Assembly (NCBI GenBank): GCA_937125285.1
Contig: CAKZLH010000244.1
Span: 1 to 64,000, forward strand
Length of the DNA stretch: 64,000 nt
Source of the DNA: an uncultured Balneolaceae bacterium
Lineage (GTDB): Bacteria; Bacteroidota; Rhodothermia; Balneolales; Balneolaceae
Direction of reading: 5' to 3'
This document shows positions 17,452 to 26,774 of this stretch, piece after piece. Made by a program: the position numbers and the translations under genes. Position 1 is the first letter of the stretch. Each line of letters starts with the position of its first letter. The notes beneath the pieces are model-generated. The model was not told the DNA's origin. It was given only the letters and a program-made list of their open reading frames with translations, and ran no database searches.

Positions 17452-18690
17452 TTATTTTGGATGCACAATGAAATACTTTTCAACGGATTCAGTGAGCGCA
17501 ATAATGCTCTTCGTATCAGATGCTTTTGAGAATTCTACGGCTACATCGTTTTCTAGTATCCAAATACCATCACTTTTGTATTTGTAAGCTTCCGTCGTAC
17601 TTTTTTCTATACTGAAGTAGTAATCAATAGATGAATCTTCTATGGCTAAGCCCTGTTCATTCAAGCTGTTTATGGATGATATTTTAAGTGCTTCAACCTG
17701 TTTTTTTGTTGGTTTTTTTTCGAAAAAAGTGGTTCGAAATAGGGACCTATTCAAAAACCGGGTGCATAAATCTGCTAAAATAGGGTCAGATGAAAACTGC
17801 CAAGCCTTAATGCTTTGATATACATCATAATCATCTAGTTGAGCATAGGCGTCTATTACTTTTTTGGAGATGGTTTTTTCTGCAGACGGTTGTTCGCGCA
17901 AAAAATATTCGAGTTGTAAGCTACCTTTGGGAATCTCAGTATTAGTAAGCATCAAATCTGAGACTCTTCTAAATATAGACCGTATTAATGCATCAGCACC
18001 TAATACCGTTTTGTGCAAGTACACTTGCATGTACATCAATCTTCTGGAAATGATATAATTCTCAATAGCATAGATACCTTTCTTTTCGATGACAATGGTA
18101 CCCTTGTGTACTCTCATGGTTTTAAGTATACGCTGTATTCCTACAGAACCTTCGGAAACACCTGTGAAGAAACTATCCCGTTTTAAATAGTCTAATCGGT
18201 CCAAGTCTAATTGAGAGGAAACCAATTGATGTAAGAATTTTTTAGGGTGTTTGTCTGTGAATATTTCAATGGCTGTGTCTAGTGCCCCATTAAATTGCTT
18301 GTTCAATTCATGCATGATAGCCAAACTCATCATTTCATGATTGAAATCTTGTAGTAGTGAGTGTTCAAGTGTATGTGAAAGTGGACCATGACCCACATCA
18401 TGTAGTAATAGAGCTATAAGAGTGCCTTCAAATTCGGAATTACTGATGGTGGTATCTTTTTCACGAAGATTTTTAAGTACGCGTTGCCCCAATTCAAGTG
18501 CCCCGAGTGCATGAGAAAAACGAGAGTGTTCGGCCGCTGGGAAAACTAAGTAACCCAAACCTAGTTGTCTAATTCTGCGAAGTCTCTGAACATAGGGGTG
18601 ATCGATAAGTTGAAGGATAATACCTTTTGGCACAGAAATGAATCCGTGGACTGGGTCATTAAATATTTTATATCGGGTACTTTTATCCAT
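17452..18690 (-). CDS. HD-domain phosphohydrolase
   Basis: 412 residues. It belongs to the HD superfamily related to dNTP triphosphohydrolases (YdhJ/SAMHD1-like). The metal-site pieces are HSRFSHALGALELG, LLHDVGHGPLSHTLEHS (the HD pair plus downstream His) and DLDRLDYLKRDSF. The N-terminus has the conserved IFNDPVHGFISV block. Homologues are common in Bacteroidota and often act on nucleotides, but the actual substrate of this subgroup is not settled. The C-terminal 120 residues show no clear domain. The start ATG is 12 bases after the thioesterase stop, so the two are co-transcribed. Confidence 0.85.
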   Translation of the reverse strand: MDKSTRYKIFNDPVHGFISVPKGIILQLIDHPYVQRLRRIRQLGLGYLVFPAAEHSRFSHALGALELGQRVLKNLREKDTTISNSEFEGTLIALLLHDVGHGPLSHTLEHSLLQDFNHEMMSLAIMHELNKQFNGALDTAIEIFTDKHPKKFLHQLVSSQLDLDRLDYLKRDSFFTGVSEGSVGIQRILKTMRVHKGTIVIEKKGIYAIENYIISRRLMYMQVYLHKTVLGADALIRSIFRRVSDLMLTNTEIPKGSLQLEYFLREQPSAEKTISKKVIDAYAQLDDYDVYQSIKAWQFSSDPILADLCTRFLNRSLFRTTFFEKKPTKKQVEALKISSINSLNEQGLAIEDSSIDYYFSIEKSTTEAYKYKSDGIWILENDVAVEFSKASDTKSIIALTESVEKYFIVHPK

Positions 18691-18702
18691 TCTCTAGCTT
18701 TG

Positions 18703-19143
18703 TTAATGATCTAAAGATAACAAAAAAGTCTCCAACCCTTTTACCTCTGGCAGAGGGGTAGGACGTTGAGTTTGGAGATCAAACCACACTCCTGTTGTTT
18801 CTGCAATGGCATGTAACTTATGAGTACTCTTGGAGTATATCCCTTGTAGAGCGGATATACGGACTCGTTCAACCCGAATAATCCCACTTCCGATGAGAAG
18901 TACCTCGGGGTATGTGATAGGAGCGATATAGTCTATTTTTGCTTGCCGTAATACAAAGCTTTTACCCTCTGAAATGTCGTTCATCCATTCGGGAATCTGC
19001 TGCACAAAATTCAGTCGAGCTTCTTCAAAATAACTGTTAAAAACAGCATTATTCACATGATTTAGAGCGTCTAAATCGTTGAAGCGAACAGGTAGTTCAA
19101 TCCAGTGCTTGAACGCATCATGGTTATAAACTTTGGGTATCAT
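18703..19143 (-). CDS. Hotdog-fold acyl-CoA thioesterase
   Basis: 146 residues, one hotdog domain of the 4-hydroxybenzoyl-CoA thioesterase type. RFNDLDALNHVNNAVFNSYFEEAR carries the catalytic aspartate and the HVNN block that mark the family. FVLRQAKIDYIAPITYPEVL continues the typical second strand pattern. Members hydrolyse acyl-CoA thioesters in the cytoplasm; the chain length preference cannot be read. It is the first gene of a two-gene minus-strand unit with the HD phosphohydrolase and is divergent from the M42 peptidase gene. Confidence 0.85.
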   Translation of the reverse strand: MIPKVYNHDAFKHWIELPVRFNDLDALNHVNNAVFNSYFEEARLNFVQQIPEWMNDISEGKSFVLRQAKIDYIAPITYPEVLLIGSGIIRVERVRISALQGIYSKSTHKLHAIAETTGVWFDLQTQRPTPLPEVKGLETFLLSLDH

Positions 19144-19221
19144 AGGATTGAGTTAATTATCTGTTCATCGAAGAAGGTGAATTCCGTATATTAAGGCAAA
19201 GTTAACGTAATTTTAACATAA

Positions 19222-20298
19222 ATGATGAATCCTTCTGAATTACAGTTTCTAGAACGCTTACTTACAACTCCAAGTCCAACCGGCTATGAATCAGAAGGGG
19301 TGAAAGTTTGGAAACAATACACCGAGCAATTTTCTGATGAGATCATTACCGATGCCTACGGGTCATGCGCTGCTCGTTTACAAGTAGCAGAAGAGCATAG
19401 CACGGTGCTCATAGAAGCTCATTGCGATGAAATTGGCATGGTGGTTCAGCACATAAGTGAACAGGGTTTTGTGTACGTTAATAAGTTAGGAGGCAGTGAT
19501 TCTACCATTGCCAGGGCAAAAAAAGTCATCATACATAACAGAAATGGACAGGTTTCAGGCGTTACGGGCAATACCGCCATTCACCTTCAGACCAATAAAA
19601 ACGGAGGTGGTAAAGAGCCATCTTGGAAAGATATCTATGTAGATATTGGTGTGAGCAGTAAAGAGGAGGCATTAGAGCTCGTTCAAATCGGAGACCCAAT
19701 TACCTACGAAGCTAGTTTTGAGTTTTTGAACGATGATATTATTACGGCTCGAGCTTTAGATAATCGAATTGGTGGGTTCATTATTGCTGAAGTACTACGC
19801 AAATTATCTCTTGAGCGAGATCGGCTAGCCGTTAATGTGATAGCCGTTAATTCTGTTCAGGAAGAGGTGGGTGGTTTTGGCGCACGTATGATGACCTATC
19901 GATTAGATCCAGATATTGCACTTGTTACGGATGTTACTCATGCCACCGACACTCCTGGGATAGATCAAAAAGAACACGGTACCGTTAAACTAGCAGCTGG
20001 ACCTAGTATTCAACATGGTGGAGCCAATCATCCCAGTCTTGTTCGTTATTTAGAAGATGTGGCAAAATCTAAAGAGATCCACATTCAGCATGAAGCCACT
20101 AGTGTGCGAACAGGAACGGACACAGATAGTATTTTTTATCAAAAGACCGGAGTTCCTTCGGCCTTGATTTCACTTCCTTTACGATATATGCATTCTCCGG
20201 TTGAAATCTGTTCACTCCAAGATGTTCATGCTCTTATAGACCTTATGTATGAAGCGGTAATGGGTTTTACTAAAGATCAAACATTCACCGTGCATTAG
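19222..20298 (+). CDS. M42 family metallopeptidase (glutamyl aminopeptidase type)
   Basis: 358 residues, the size of M42 peptidases, which form large cytosolic tetrahedral aminopeptidase particles. Zinc ligands and catalytic residues are seen in LIEAHCDEIGMVV, TARALDNRIGGFI, VQEEVGGFGA (catalytic Glu and metal Glu) and VTDVTHATDTPG, with a late His in LRYMHSPVEICS. An alternative older annotation, endoglucanase M, applies to the same family. Two ATG codons lie in tandem at 19222 and 19225 and either may start. It converges on the Sua5 gene with only 2 bases between stop codons. Confidence 0.9.
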   Translation: MMNPSELQFLERLLTTPSPTGYESEGVKVWKQYTEQFSDEIITDAYGSCAARLQVAEEHSTVLIEAHCDEIGMVVQHISEQGFVYVNKLGGSDSTIARAKKVIIHNRNGQVSGVTGNTAIHLQTNKNGGGKEPSWKDIYVDIGVSSKEEALELVQIGDPITYEASFEFLNDDIITARALDNRIGGFIIAEVLRKLSLERDRLAVNVIAVNSVQEEVGGFGARMMTYRLDPDIALVTDVTHATDTPGIDQKEHGTVKLAAGPSIQHGGANHPSLVRYLEDVAKSKEIHIQHEATSVRTGTDTDSIFYQKTGVPSALISLPLRYMHSPVEICSLQDVHALIDLMYEAVMGFTKDQTFTVH

Positions 20299-20300
20299 CG

Positions 20301-21263
20301 CTATGCCCGGGTAATAGCCTTTTCAATACGATTGACTAGGGCATCCTTCATGGGATGTTGGTATTCTGAACTTCTAATATCCTCTATGTAGATGGTTTTT
20401 AAATTATTATGATCTGCTCTTCTGAAGCAATCATATAAATTCTTTGCAAATGCCAACCAATCTCCTTGCCAATCTAACTGTTCAAAATAAGTGAGTGTCT
20501 CGGTAGTGGTGATATTTTTTGAAAAGTTTTTCAGAGAAATCAGCATACATGCATCCTTTTCAATCATTGAAGGATTTTCTGGCATCCATTCTACTCGTGC
20601 ATTGGGCGCATAATGACGATATTTTTGGCCGGGACTACGAGGAGCAGCTTGGGCAGGTTCAACCCGGGTGGAAAGGGGGGCAATAGCACATAAGTCCTCT
20701 GCGGTTATCGCACCTGGTCGATGAATTATGAGTTCATTATTCAATATTTCAACAACTGTAGACTCAAGACCGTAATCACATGACCCGCCGTCTAAAATGG
20801 CAATTTCAGAACCAAAATCCTCGTAAACATGATTGGGTTTTGTTGCACTTGGAGTTCCGGAAATATTAGCACTTGGAGCTACTAGAGGTCCAGTATTTCT
20901 AATTAACTCTAAGGTCAAGGGATGATTGGGCATTCGAAGGGCAACCGTTGGTAAACCTGCCGTAACTATCGATAAGACCTTTGAATTGGCAGGGAAAAGA
21001 ATGGTTAAGGGCCCTGGCCAAAATCGATTCATGAGTTCTTTATGGAGTGGACTTAGCTCTTCTATGAATTCATCTAATTGATCTTTATGGGCGATATGAA
21101 TAATTAATGGGTTATCGGAGGGTCGATTTTTTAAGCTATAGACTCTATTAATGGCAACTGGATTCCATGCATGAGCGGCTAAACCGTAAACGGTTTCAGT
21201 AGGAATCGCAACAACTTCTCCGTTTTTAATTCTTTTAATATAGGGTTCTAGTTGGCTACTCAT
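20301..21263 (-). CDS. tsaC: Threonylcarbamoyl-AMP synthase (Sua5 type)
   Basis: 320 residues, so the long Sua5 form: a YrdC domain (about 1-190) plus a C-terminal Sua5 domain (about 200-320). It makes threonylcarbamoyl-AMP for the t6A modification of ANN-decoding tRNAs. Motifs are IPTETVYGLAAHAWN, LKNRPSDNPLIIHI, LRMPNHPL and VAPSANISGTPSAT, and the linker RSPGQKYRHYAP typical of Sua5. It lies 23 bases downstream of mfd on the same strand and is probably co-transcribed with it. Confidence 0.94.
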   Translation of the reverse strand: MSSQLEPYIKRIKNGEVVAIPTETVYGLAAHAWNPVAINRVYSLKNRPSDNPLIIHIAHKDQLDEFIEELSPLHKELMNRFWPGPLTILFPANSKVLSIVTAGLPTVALRMPNHPLTLELIRNTGPLVAPSANISGTPSATKPNHVYEDFGSEIAILDGGSCDYGLESTVVEILNNELIIHRPGAITAEDLCAIAPLSTRVEPAQAAPRSPGQKYRHYAPNARVEWMPENPSMIEKDACMLISLKNFSKNITTTETLTYFEQLDWQGDWLAFAKNLYDCFRRADHNNLKTIYIEDIRSSEYQHPMKDALVNRIEKAITRA

Positions 21264-21286
21264 GACTTGTAAAGGATAAAAACCGG

Positions 21287-24200
21287 TTAGTTTTGTGATT
21301 CATAGATGCGTTTGAGTAACTGGATGGCGTTGGTAATATCTGTTATTTCTTCAAATAAAAAACGGATGGCATCTTCTTTTTGAATCAGTCGGAATCGATC
21401 GTTAGCTACTTCTTTGATCTGTGAAAGCTGCTGTGTAAAGTGAGCTTGTTCATAATAAAAAGAGCCTAATTCAGACTTAGTTTTTGGGCACATACACCAC
21501 ATTTTACCTACACGAAGTGTAATCTTCACAAAATATAATTGCGAAGCATACCATTGTAATTCTCTGGTTTGATACAACCTTACCGCTTCTTCGGGTAAAG
21601 GCCCAAACCGGTCTTTAACTTCATCTTTCCAATCTGTAAGCTGCTCGGGTTTAGTAGCGTTCGCGAGTTTCCGATACAGATTTAACCGCTCTACATTGTC
21701 CATTACATAATGATGAGGTAGAAGGGCTGACTCATCCATTTCTATGGTGGTTTCTGGTGTTTTAGGCTTCGATTTTTCTGTATCAAAAAGATGATTGAAT
21801 TCGGTTTCTTTTAATTCTTGAACCGTTTCATCTAAAATTTTTGTGTAGAGCTCAAAGCCTATGTCATTAATAAAACCACTTTGTTCACCACCTAAGATGT
21901 CGCCTGCTCCTCTAATATCTAAATCCCGCATGGCAATATTAAAACCGGACCCCAGTTCAGAAAATTCTTCAAGTGCAATGAGTCTTTTTCTGGCTTCAGG
22001 AGTTAATAGCTCAATAGGTTTAGTAACTAGATAACAAAAAGCTTTACGATTCGATCGCCCAACCCGACCCCTTAATTGATGAAGCTCCGCCAACCCAAAG
22101 TTTTCGGCATGATTGATGAGTATGGTATTAGCATTACTTATATCTATTCCATTTTCTACGATATTGGTTGACACCAATACATCGAAGCGATGATCATAAA
22201 AATCCCTAATAATCTTTTCTAACTCGGAGGCCTTCATCTGTCCATGCGCATGTCGAACTCTTATCTCGGGTACTAAGCTCCGAATCATATGAGCCATTTC
22301 ATCAATATTTTTGACCCGATTGTGAATGAAGAATACCTGACCTCCCCGCGAGATTTCTTGTATAATAGCATCTTTAATTAGGCCCTCATCAAAAGAGTGA
22401 ATCTCAGTTTCTACGGGTTGTCGGTTAGGGGGTGGGGTAGAAATGATACTTAGGTCTCTAGCTCCCATTAATGAGAACTGAAGGGTACGAGGAATAGGGG
22501 TTGCGGTTAGTGTTAAGACATCTACAGTAGCTTTTAGAGCTTTTAGTTTTTCTTTAGCTGCAACACCAAAACGTTGTTCTTCATCGATAACAATTAACCC
22601 TAGATCTTTAAAAGCCAAATCTTTCGACAAAATACGATGCGTACCAATGAGAATGTCAATATCACCTTTTTCGGCTCCTTCTATGATTGTTTTCTGTTCT
22701 TTGGCACTTTTAAAACGAGACAAGGCTTCAATCTTTACCGGAAAGTCTTTCATTCTCCGTTCAAAAGTCTTGAAATGTTGATCTGCTAATAGAGTAGTGG
22801 GTACTAAAACGGCAACCTGTTTATGATCCATAACCGCTTTGAAAGCCGCACGTATGGCCACTTCTGTTTTCCCAAAACCTACGTCCCCACAAACCAGTCG
22901 GTCCATGGGTTGTTCGCTCATCATATCGGTTTTAACGAGCCTAATGGCTTGGTCTTGATCTACGGTTTCTTCGAATTCGAATCGCGCTTCCATTTCCACT
23001 TGCCAAGGAGTGTCATCAGAATAAGCAAAGGCCTTTTGCATTTTGCGTTTTGCGTAGAGATCAATTAAATCACGCGCAATATCTTTTACTTTAGCTCGTG
23101 TTTGAGCTTTCTTTTTGGCCCATTCACCAGATCCAAGCTTGGTTATCCTTGGTGCAGTCCCCTCTTTAGCAGAATATTTCTGTAACTTGTGAAGGCTACT
23201 TAAATTTACATAGAGAGTAGAGTTTTCCTGATATTCTAGAACAACAACTTCCTGTAAAACTCCTTTTACTTCAATTTTTTTAAACCCAGCAAATTTACCG
23301 ATGCCGTAATCTACGTGAACTACATAATCACCTAGATTTAAATCGTGTATTTCTTTGAATGATATTCCCCCGCTGAAGCGTCGCTTTTTTACTTTAGGGC
23401 GATGATATCGGTTAAATATTTGATGATCGGTGTATACGGCTATGCGAGCATCTTCTAGTATAAAGCCCCTGTGTATGGATTGGGAAAGTAATGCATATTG
23501 GAAGGTGGAAGTAACAGGATCGAGTAATTCCTCAAATCGCTCCACTTGACCTTGATTATCGCAACAGATAGTGAGTTCAATCTTTCGTTCACTTAGCGAT
23601 GTAATATCCTCTTTTAATCGCTGTATAATGCCATTGAAATCGGGTTGGGCCTGTGCATTAAAATCCAAGACTTTAACTTCGGATAGAGGCTCACTAAAGC
23701 CAGCATAACTAATGGAAAGGGCCTTCGATTGTAGTTCTTCCATTAGATTATTACCGCTGTAAAAAAGTTCATGAGGTGATAGGTCATGATCTTTCGGGTT
23801 GAATCGCTCTTCAGCTTCTTTAAATTTCTTTTGGAGTCGTGATCGGATTAAGGTCTCATCCTTCAATAGAAAGTGATAGTGCCCCTGTAAGTAGCTAATA
23901 AAGCTCTGATATTCACGATTGGGATTATGACTGATATCCGGAACAATGTTAATTTTGTCTAAGAAGGCAATACTCCGCTGTGAATCAGCGTCAAATTCTC
24001 GAATGCTTTCAATTTCATCACCAAAGAATTCTAATCGGATTGGGTATTCTCCAGCATAGGGAAAGATATCAACAATACCACCTCTAATGGCCATTTCACC
24101 TGGTTCATCTACAAATCGGACTCTTCTATAGCCATGATCAACCAAATGAGTTTCTACGTCTTGAAAGTCATATTCTTTGTTTTTTTCTAATAATAATTGA

Positions 24201-24646
24201 CCTGCTTGGAAGGACTCAGGATGTTGTATCTGATCAAAAAGTGAATCAGCAGAACAGAGTATAATAGATAATTCTTTATCCAGGACTTGCTGTAAAAGTT
24301 CTGTTCGCTGAATCAGAACAGAAGAATCACTAATGATATCTTTATCATAGGGCCTTCGATTAAAGGCAGGAAAACTTTTGAATGATGTTATACCACACTC
24401 ACTTAAATCACTGGCTATGAATTGAAGTTCTTCTTCGGTTTCACAAACTACGACCAAAGAATGTTTAGCATTGTGTAAGGCAATGAGGTAGGAAAGTAGA
24501 GAACCCGTAATTCTTTTTAGATGAAGCTGTAAGGGTGAATCGATGGTGGTATTCGATTCAGTATTTCTTAATTCCGAATGGAATGCTTTGACGGTAGATA
24601 CATTTCCAATTTTTTTTAATAACTCTGCCACTTGATGATAAGGCAT
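21287..24646 (-). CDS. mfd: Transcription-repair coupling factor
   Basis: 1119 residues, full-length Mfd. It displaces RNA polymerase stalled at DNA damage and recruits UvrA. The N-terminal UvrB-like region is followed by the RNA-polymerase-interacting (CarD-like) domain around GDYVVHVDYGIGKFAGF. The helicase core has Walker A GDVGFGKTEVAIR, DEEQRFG box, TATPIPRTLQFS, and the motif V-VI region VSTNIVENGIDISNAN and QLRGRVGRSNRKAF. The C-terminal TRCF regulatory domain starts near LLPHHYV. The start overlaps the batA stop by one base, which places a DNA repair gene in the Bat unit. Confidence 0.96.
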   Translation of the reverse strand: MPYHQVAELLKKIGNVSTVKAFHSELRNTESNTTIDSPLQLHLKRITGSLLSYLIALHNAKHSLVVVCETEEELQFIASDLSECGITSFKSFPAFNRRPYDKDIISDSSVLIQRTELLQQVLDKELSIILCSADSLFDQIQHPESFQAGQLLLEKNKEYDFQDVETHLVDHGYRRVRFVDEPGEMAIRGGIVDIFPYAGEYPIRLEFFGDEIESIREFDADSQRSIAFLDKINIVPDISHNPNREYQSFISYLQGHYHFLLKDETLIRSRLQKKFKEAEERFNPKDHDLSPHELFYSGNNLMEELQSKALSISYAGFSEPLSEVKVLDFNAQAQPDFNGIIQRLKEDITSLSERKIELTICCDNQGQVERFEELLDPVTSTFQYALLSQSIHRGFILEDARIAVYTDHQIFNRYHRPKVKKRRFSGGISFKEIHDLNLGDYVVHVDYGIGKFAGFKKIEVKGVLQEVVVLEYQENSTLYVNLSSLHKLQKYSAKEGTAPRITKLGSGEWAKKKAQTRAKVKDIARDLIDLYAKRKMQKAFAYSDDTPWQVEMEARFEFEETVDQDQAIRLVKTDMMSEQPMDRLVCGDVGFGKTEVAIRAAFKAVMDHKQVAVLVPTTLLADQHFKTFERRMKDFPVKIEALSRFKSAKEQKTIIEGAEKGDIDILIGTHRILSKDLAFKDLGLIVIDEEQRFGVAAKEKLKALKATVDVLTLTATPIPRTLQFSLMGARDLSIISTPPPNRQPVETEIHSFDEGLIKDAIIQEISRGGQVFFIHNRVKNIDEMAHMIRSLVPEIRVRHAHGQMKASELEKIIRDFYDHRFDVLVSTNIVENGIDISNANTILINHAENFGLAELHQLRGRVGRSNRKAFCYLVTKPIELLTPEARKRLIALEEFSELGSGFNIAMRDLDIRGAGDILGGEQSGFINDIGFELYTKILDETVQELKETEFNHLFDTEKSKPKTPETTIEMDESALLPHHYVMDNVERLNLYRKLANATKPEQLTDWKDEVKDRFGPLPEEAVRLYQTRELQWYASQLYFVKITLRVGKMWCMCPKTKSELGSFYYEQAHFTQQLSQIKEVANDRFRLIQKEDAIRFLFEEITDITNAIQLLKRIYESQN

Positions 24647-25647
24647 TAGGAAATCTCTATGATGGTTTTTAATAGCATATGTTTAAATGCATAATAGAGA
24701 CTTAGAAAGAGTAGACTAAATCCAAGATACATAGGGTATAAGTCGGTGTAATCAGTGTAGATGATTTCTTCTACTTTTGTTCGTTCTAATTCATCAATTT
24801 CCGCATAAATACTCACTAATTCCTGTGTATCCGTAGCTCTGTAATATTTACCCCCCGTTAATTGGGCAACTTTTTTAAGCATATCTTCATCAATATCGAC
24901 TTGAATATTTCGATACCGTCTACCGAAAATTGGATCATCTACAGGATAGGGAGCGGTTCCTCGAGTACCCGCTCCAATGGTGTATATCTTAATGTCATAG
25001 GCTAGAGCTAAATCAGCTGCGGTCACAGGATCTATTTCACCAGCGTTGTTTTGCCCATCCGTGAGCAGTATGATGACTTTACTTTTTGCCTCACTGTCTT
25101 TTAGCCTATTTACAGAGGTTGCAATACCCATTCCAATAGCGGTTCCATCTTGAATAACCCCCATTTCAACCTCTTCAATAAGTTCCTTGAGTAAGCGATA
25201 ATCTAGCGTAGGGGGGCAAACAGTAAAACTTTGCATAGCAAATGAAACCAATCCAATTCGATCCGAAAGTCTTTGATCAATAAAATCTTTCGCCACCATG
25301 CGGGCCGCTTCAAACCTATTAGGCTTTAAATCCTCAGCTTTCATAGATGATGAAATATCCAGTGCCATTACAATATCGATTCCTTCTGCATTTCGCTCGA
25401 CCGTAGTGAGTTGTTCTTGAGGTCGGGCCAAAGCTAGAATCAGAAAACTAAGGCCTAGTAAAAAAAAGAGTTGCTCTGCCCAGTGTAGGTGCTGTTTATA
25501 ATTGCCCGGTAATTGTTCAAAATCCTCTGTATCTGAATAGAGTAGGGCAGGTTTTTTATTTTTGAAGTGGATGTAAAGATATCGTGCAATAATTAAGGGT
25601 AAAGTAGCAAAGGCCCAAAACCATTCGGGATTAGCGAATTCAATCAT
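24646..25647 (-). CDS. batA: BatA-like VWA-domain membrane protein
   Basis: 333 residues. Two membrane helices near the N-terminus (about 8-25 and 58-75), a von Willebrand A domain (about 90-290) and a C-terminal helix (about 305-325) give the standard BatA layout. The MIDAS metal site is DISSSMKAED, with the distal T in DGTAIG and LLTDGQNNAG. Bat proteins are linked to stress tolerance in Bacteroidota and spirochaetes together with MoxR ATPases, but their biochemical job is not firmly known. The start overlaps the preceding gene by 4 bases (ATGA). BatB and BatC are not adjacent here. Confidence 0.88.
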   Translation of the reverse strand: MIEFANPEWFWAFATLPLIIARYLYIHFKNKKPALLYSDTEDFEQLPGNYKQHLHWAEQLFFLLGLSFLILALARPQEQLTTVERNAEGIDIVMALDISSSMKAEDLKPNRFEAARMVAKDFIDQRLSDRIGLVSFAMQSFTVCPPTLDYRLLKELIEEVEMGVIQDGTAIGMGIATSVNRLKDSEAKSKVIILLTDGQNNAGEIDPVTAADLALAYDIKIYTIGAGTRGTAPYPVDDPIFGRRYRNIQVDIDEDMLKKVAQLTGGKYYRATDTQELVSIYAEIDELERTKVEEIIYTDYTDLYPMYLGFSLLFLSLYYAFKHMLLKTIIEIS

Positions 25648-26693
25648 GATCTTGACTCCTGATGTAACCCATGGCTATGAAGAAAATCATCTTCATGAGA
25701 CTGCAATCTACGAGCATGCTTACCTTCGGCTTCATGATAAAAAGAATAAGCGTTATCTAGCATATTCAAAAGATTTTCAATGGGAGGTATGTACTTAGCA
25801 AATTTGACTCTATCGGCTTCCCTTAAAATTATTTGAACTAATTCTACAAGAGCTAATGGCTCACCTATACGTTGTAAATAATCCAATAGTTCCCTTGATG
25901 TAGACTCTAAGGCTGGAAAAGGATATAAATCCTCATAATAGGCGCGAATAGCATCACTAATAGCGCTAACATATTGCTTAATACCCTCCTTGCTTGTGGG
26001 CTTATCTTGATTCTTGATAGATTCGAGTTCCGAAAGTAGCTGATTAAGAGGGGAATGATAAGTGGGTATGACAACCGGAATTTGTTCGATTGCATCTTCG
26101 GTGTTTCGATTTTTGTAGTATCGGTAGCCTACTAAGAGAGCTAATAGAATGAGCCCAATAATAACATATATCCATGGATTGCTAAACTCATAAATATTCT
26201 TAAGTGGTTTAAATGAAGCCGAGTCAGTAGCGGCATCATAGCTATCTAAAACAGAGGAGAAAGTAAGACTAATTGGAGGTGCAACAAGTGCAATAGTATC
26301 GTTTGGTTGCAGGTATAGAACCGTTAAATCGTCAAGTTCAACATCTTGATTACCAAAGTATTGCAAAGTATATATGACGCTATCTTTAGATGCGCTAGAA
26401 CCAGAAGTTGTACTTAATAGGTGAAGAGTGTTAGGAAAGGCAGAAGAGTCGGGGAATACAAGTTGCACCTCTTCGTATTTGGTAGCTACTAAGGTTAGTT
26501 CAAAGGGTACTCCTACAGAAATTTGATTCGTAGAACCATAACTGCTAACCAAATGGTTACTTTGCTGTTCATTTTGATTACCTAAATAGTAGACATAGTC
26601 TGCTGCTTTTATTGGTTGAACCATATAAAGAAGTAAACAAATTATAAAAGCAAAAAAACGGTATCTTAGTCGCTTAATTCTCATTAAAACCAT
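25644..26693 (-). CDS. BatD/DUF4381-like membrane protein of the Bat cluster
   Basis: 349 residues. A signal-type hydrophobic segment at the N-terminus (FFAFIICLLLYMVQP) precedes a periplasmic beta-rich region (about 30-165), one membrane helix (about 172-192, WIYVIIGLILLALLVGY) and a cytoplasmic helical domain ending in ILREADRVKFAKYIPP. That last block is characteristic of proteins encoded between DUF58 and BatA genes (DUF4381/BatD-like). It probably works with BatA in the inner membrane. Assignment rests on layout and context rather than on a firm family match. An in-frame ATG at 26684 is an alternative start. The gene is divergent from the M23 peptidase gene. Confidence 0.7.
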   Translation of the reverse strand: MVLMRIKRLRYRFFAFIICLLLYMVQPIKAADYVYYLGNQNEQQSNHLVSSYGSTNQISVGVPFELTLVATKYEEVQLVFPDSSAFPNTLHLLSTTSGSSASKDSVIYTLQYFGNQDVELDDLTVLYLQPNDTIALVAPPISLTFSSVLDSYDAATDSASFKPLKNIYEFSNPWIYVIIGLILLALLVGYRYYKNRNTEDAIEQIPVVIPTYHSPLNQLLSELESIKNQDKPTSKEGIKQYVSAISDAIRAYYEDLYPFPALESTSRELLDYLQRIGEPLALVELVQIILREADRVKFAKYIPPIENLLNMLDNAYSFYHEAEGKHARRLQSHEDDFLHSHGLHQESRS

Positions 26694-26774
26694 TAATTTT
26701 TAGCACTTCAAAATAAGAACATTGCTGAAAAATAATGGAATATTTTGTATCAACTTTAGGTTTCAGTAGTTTAG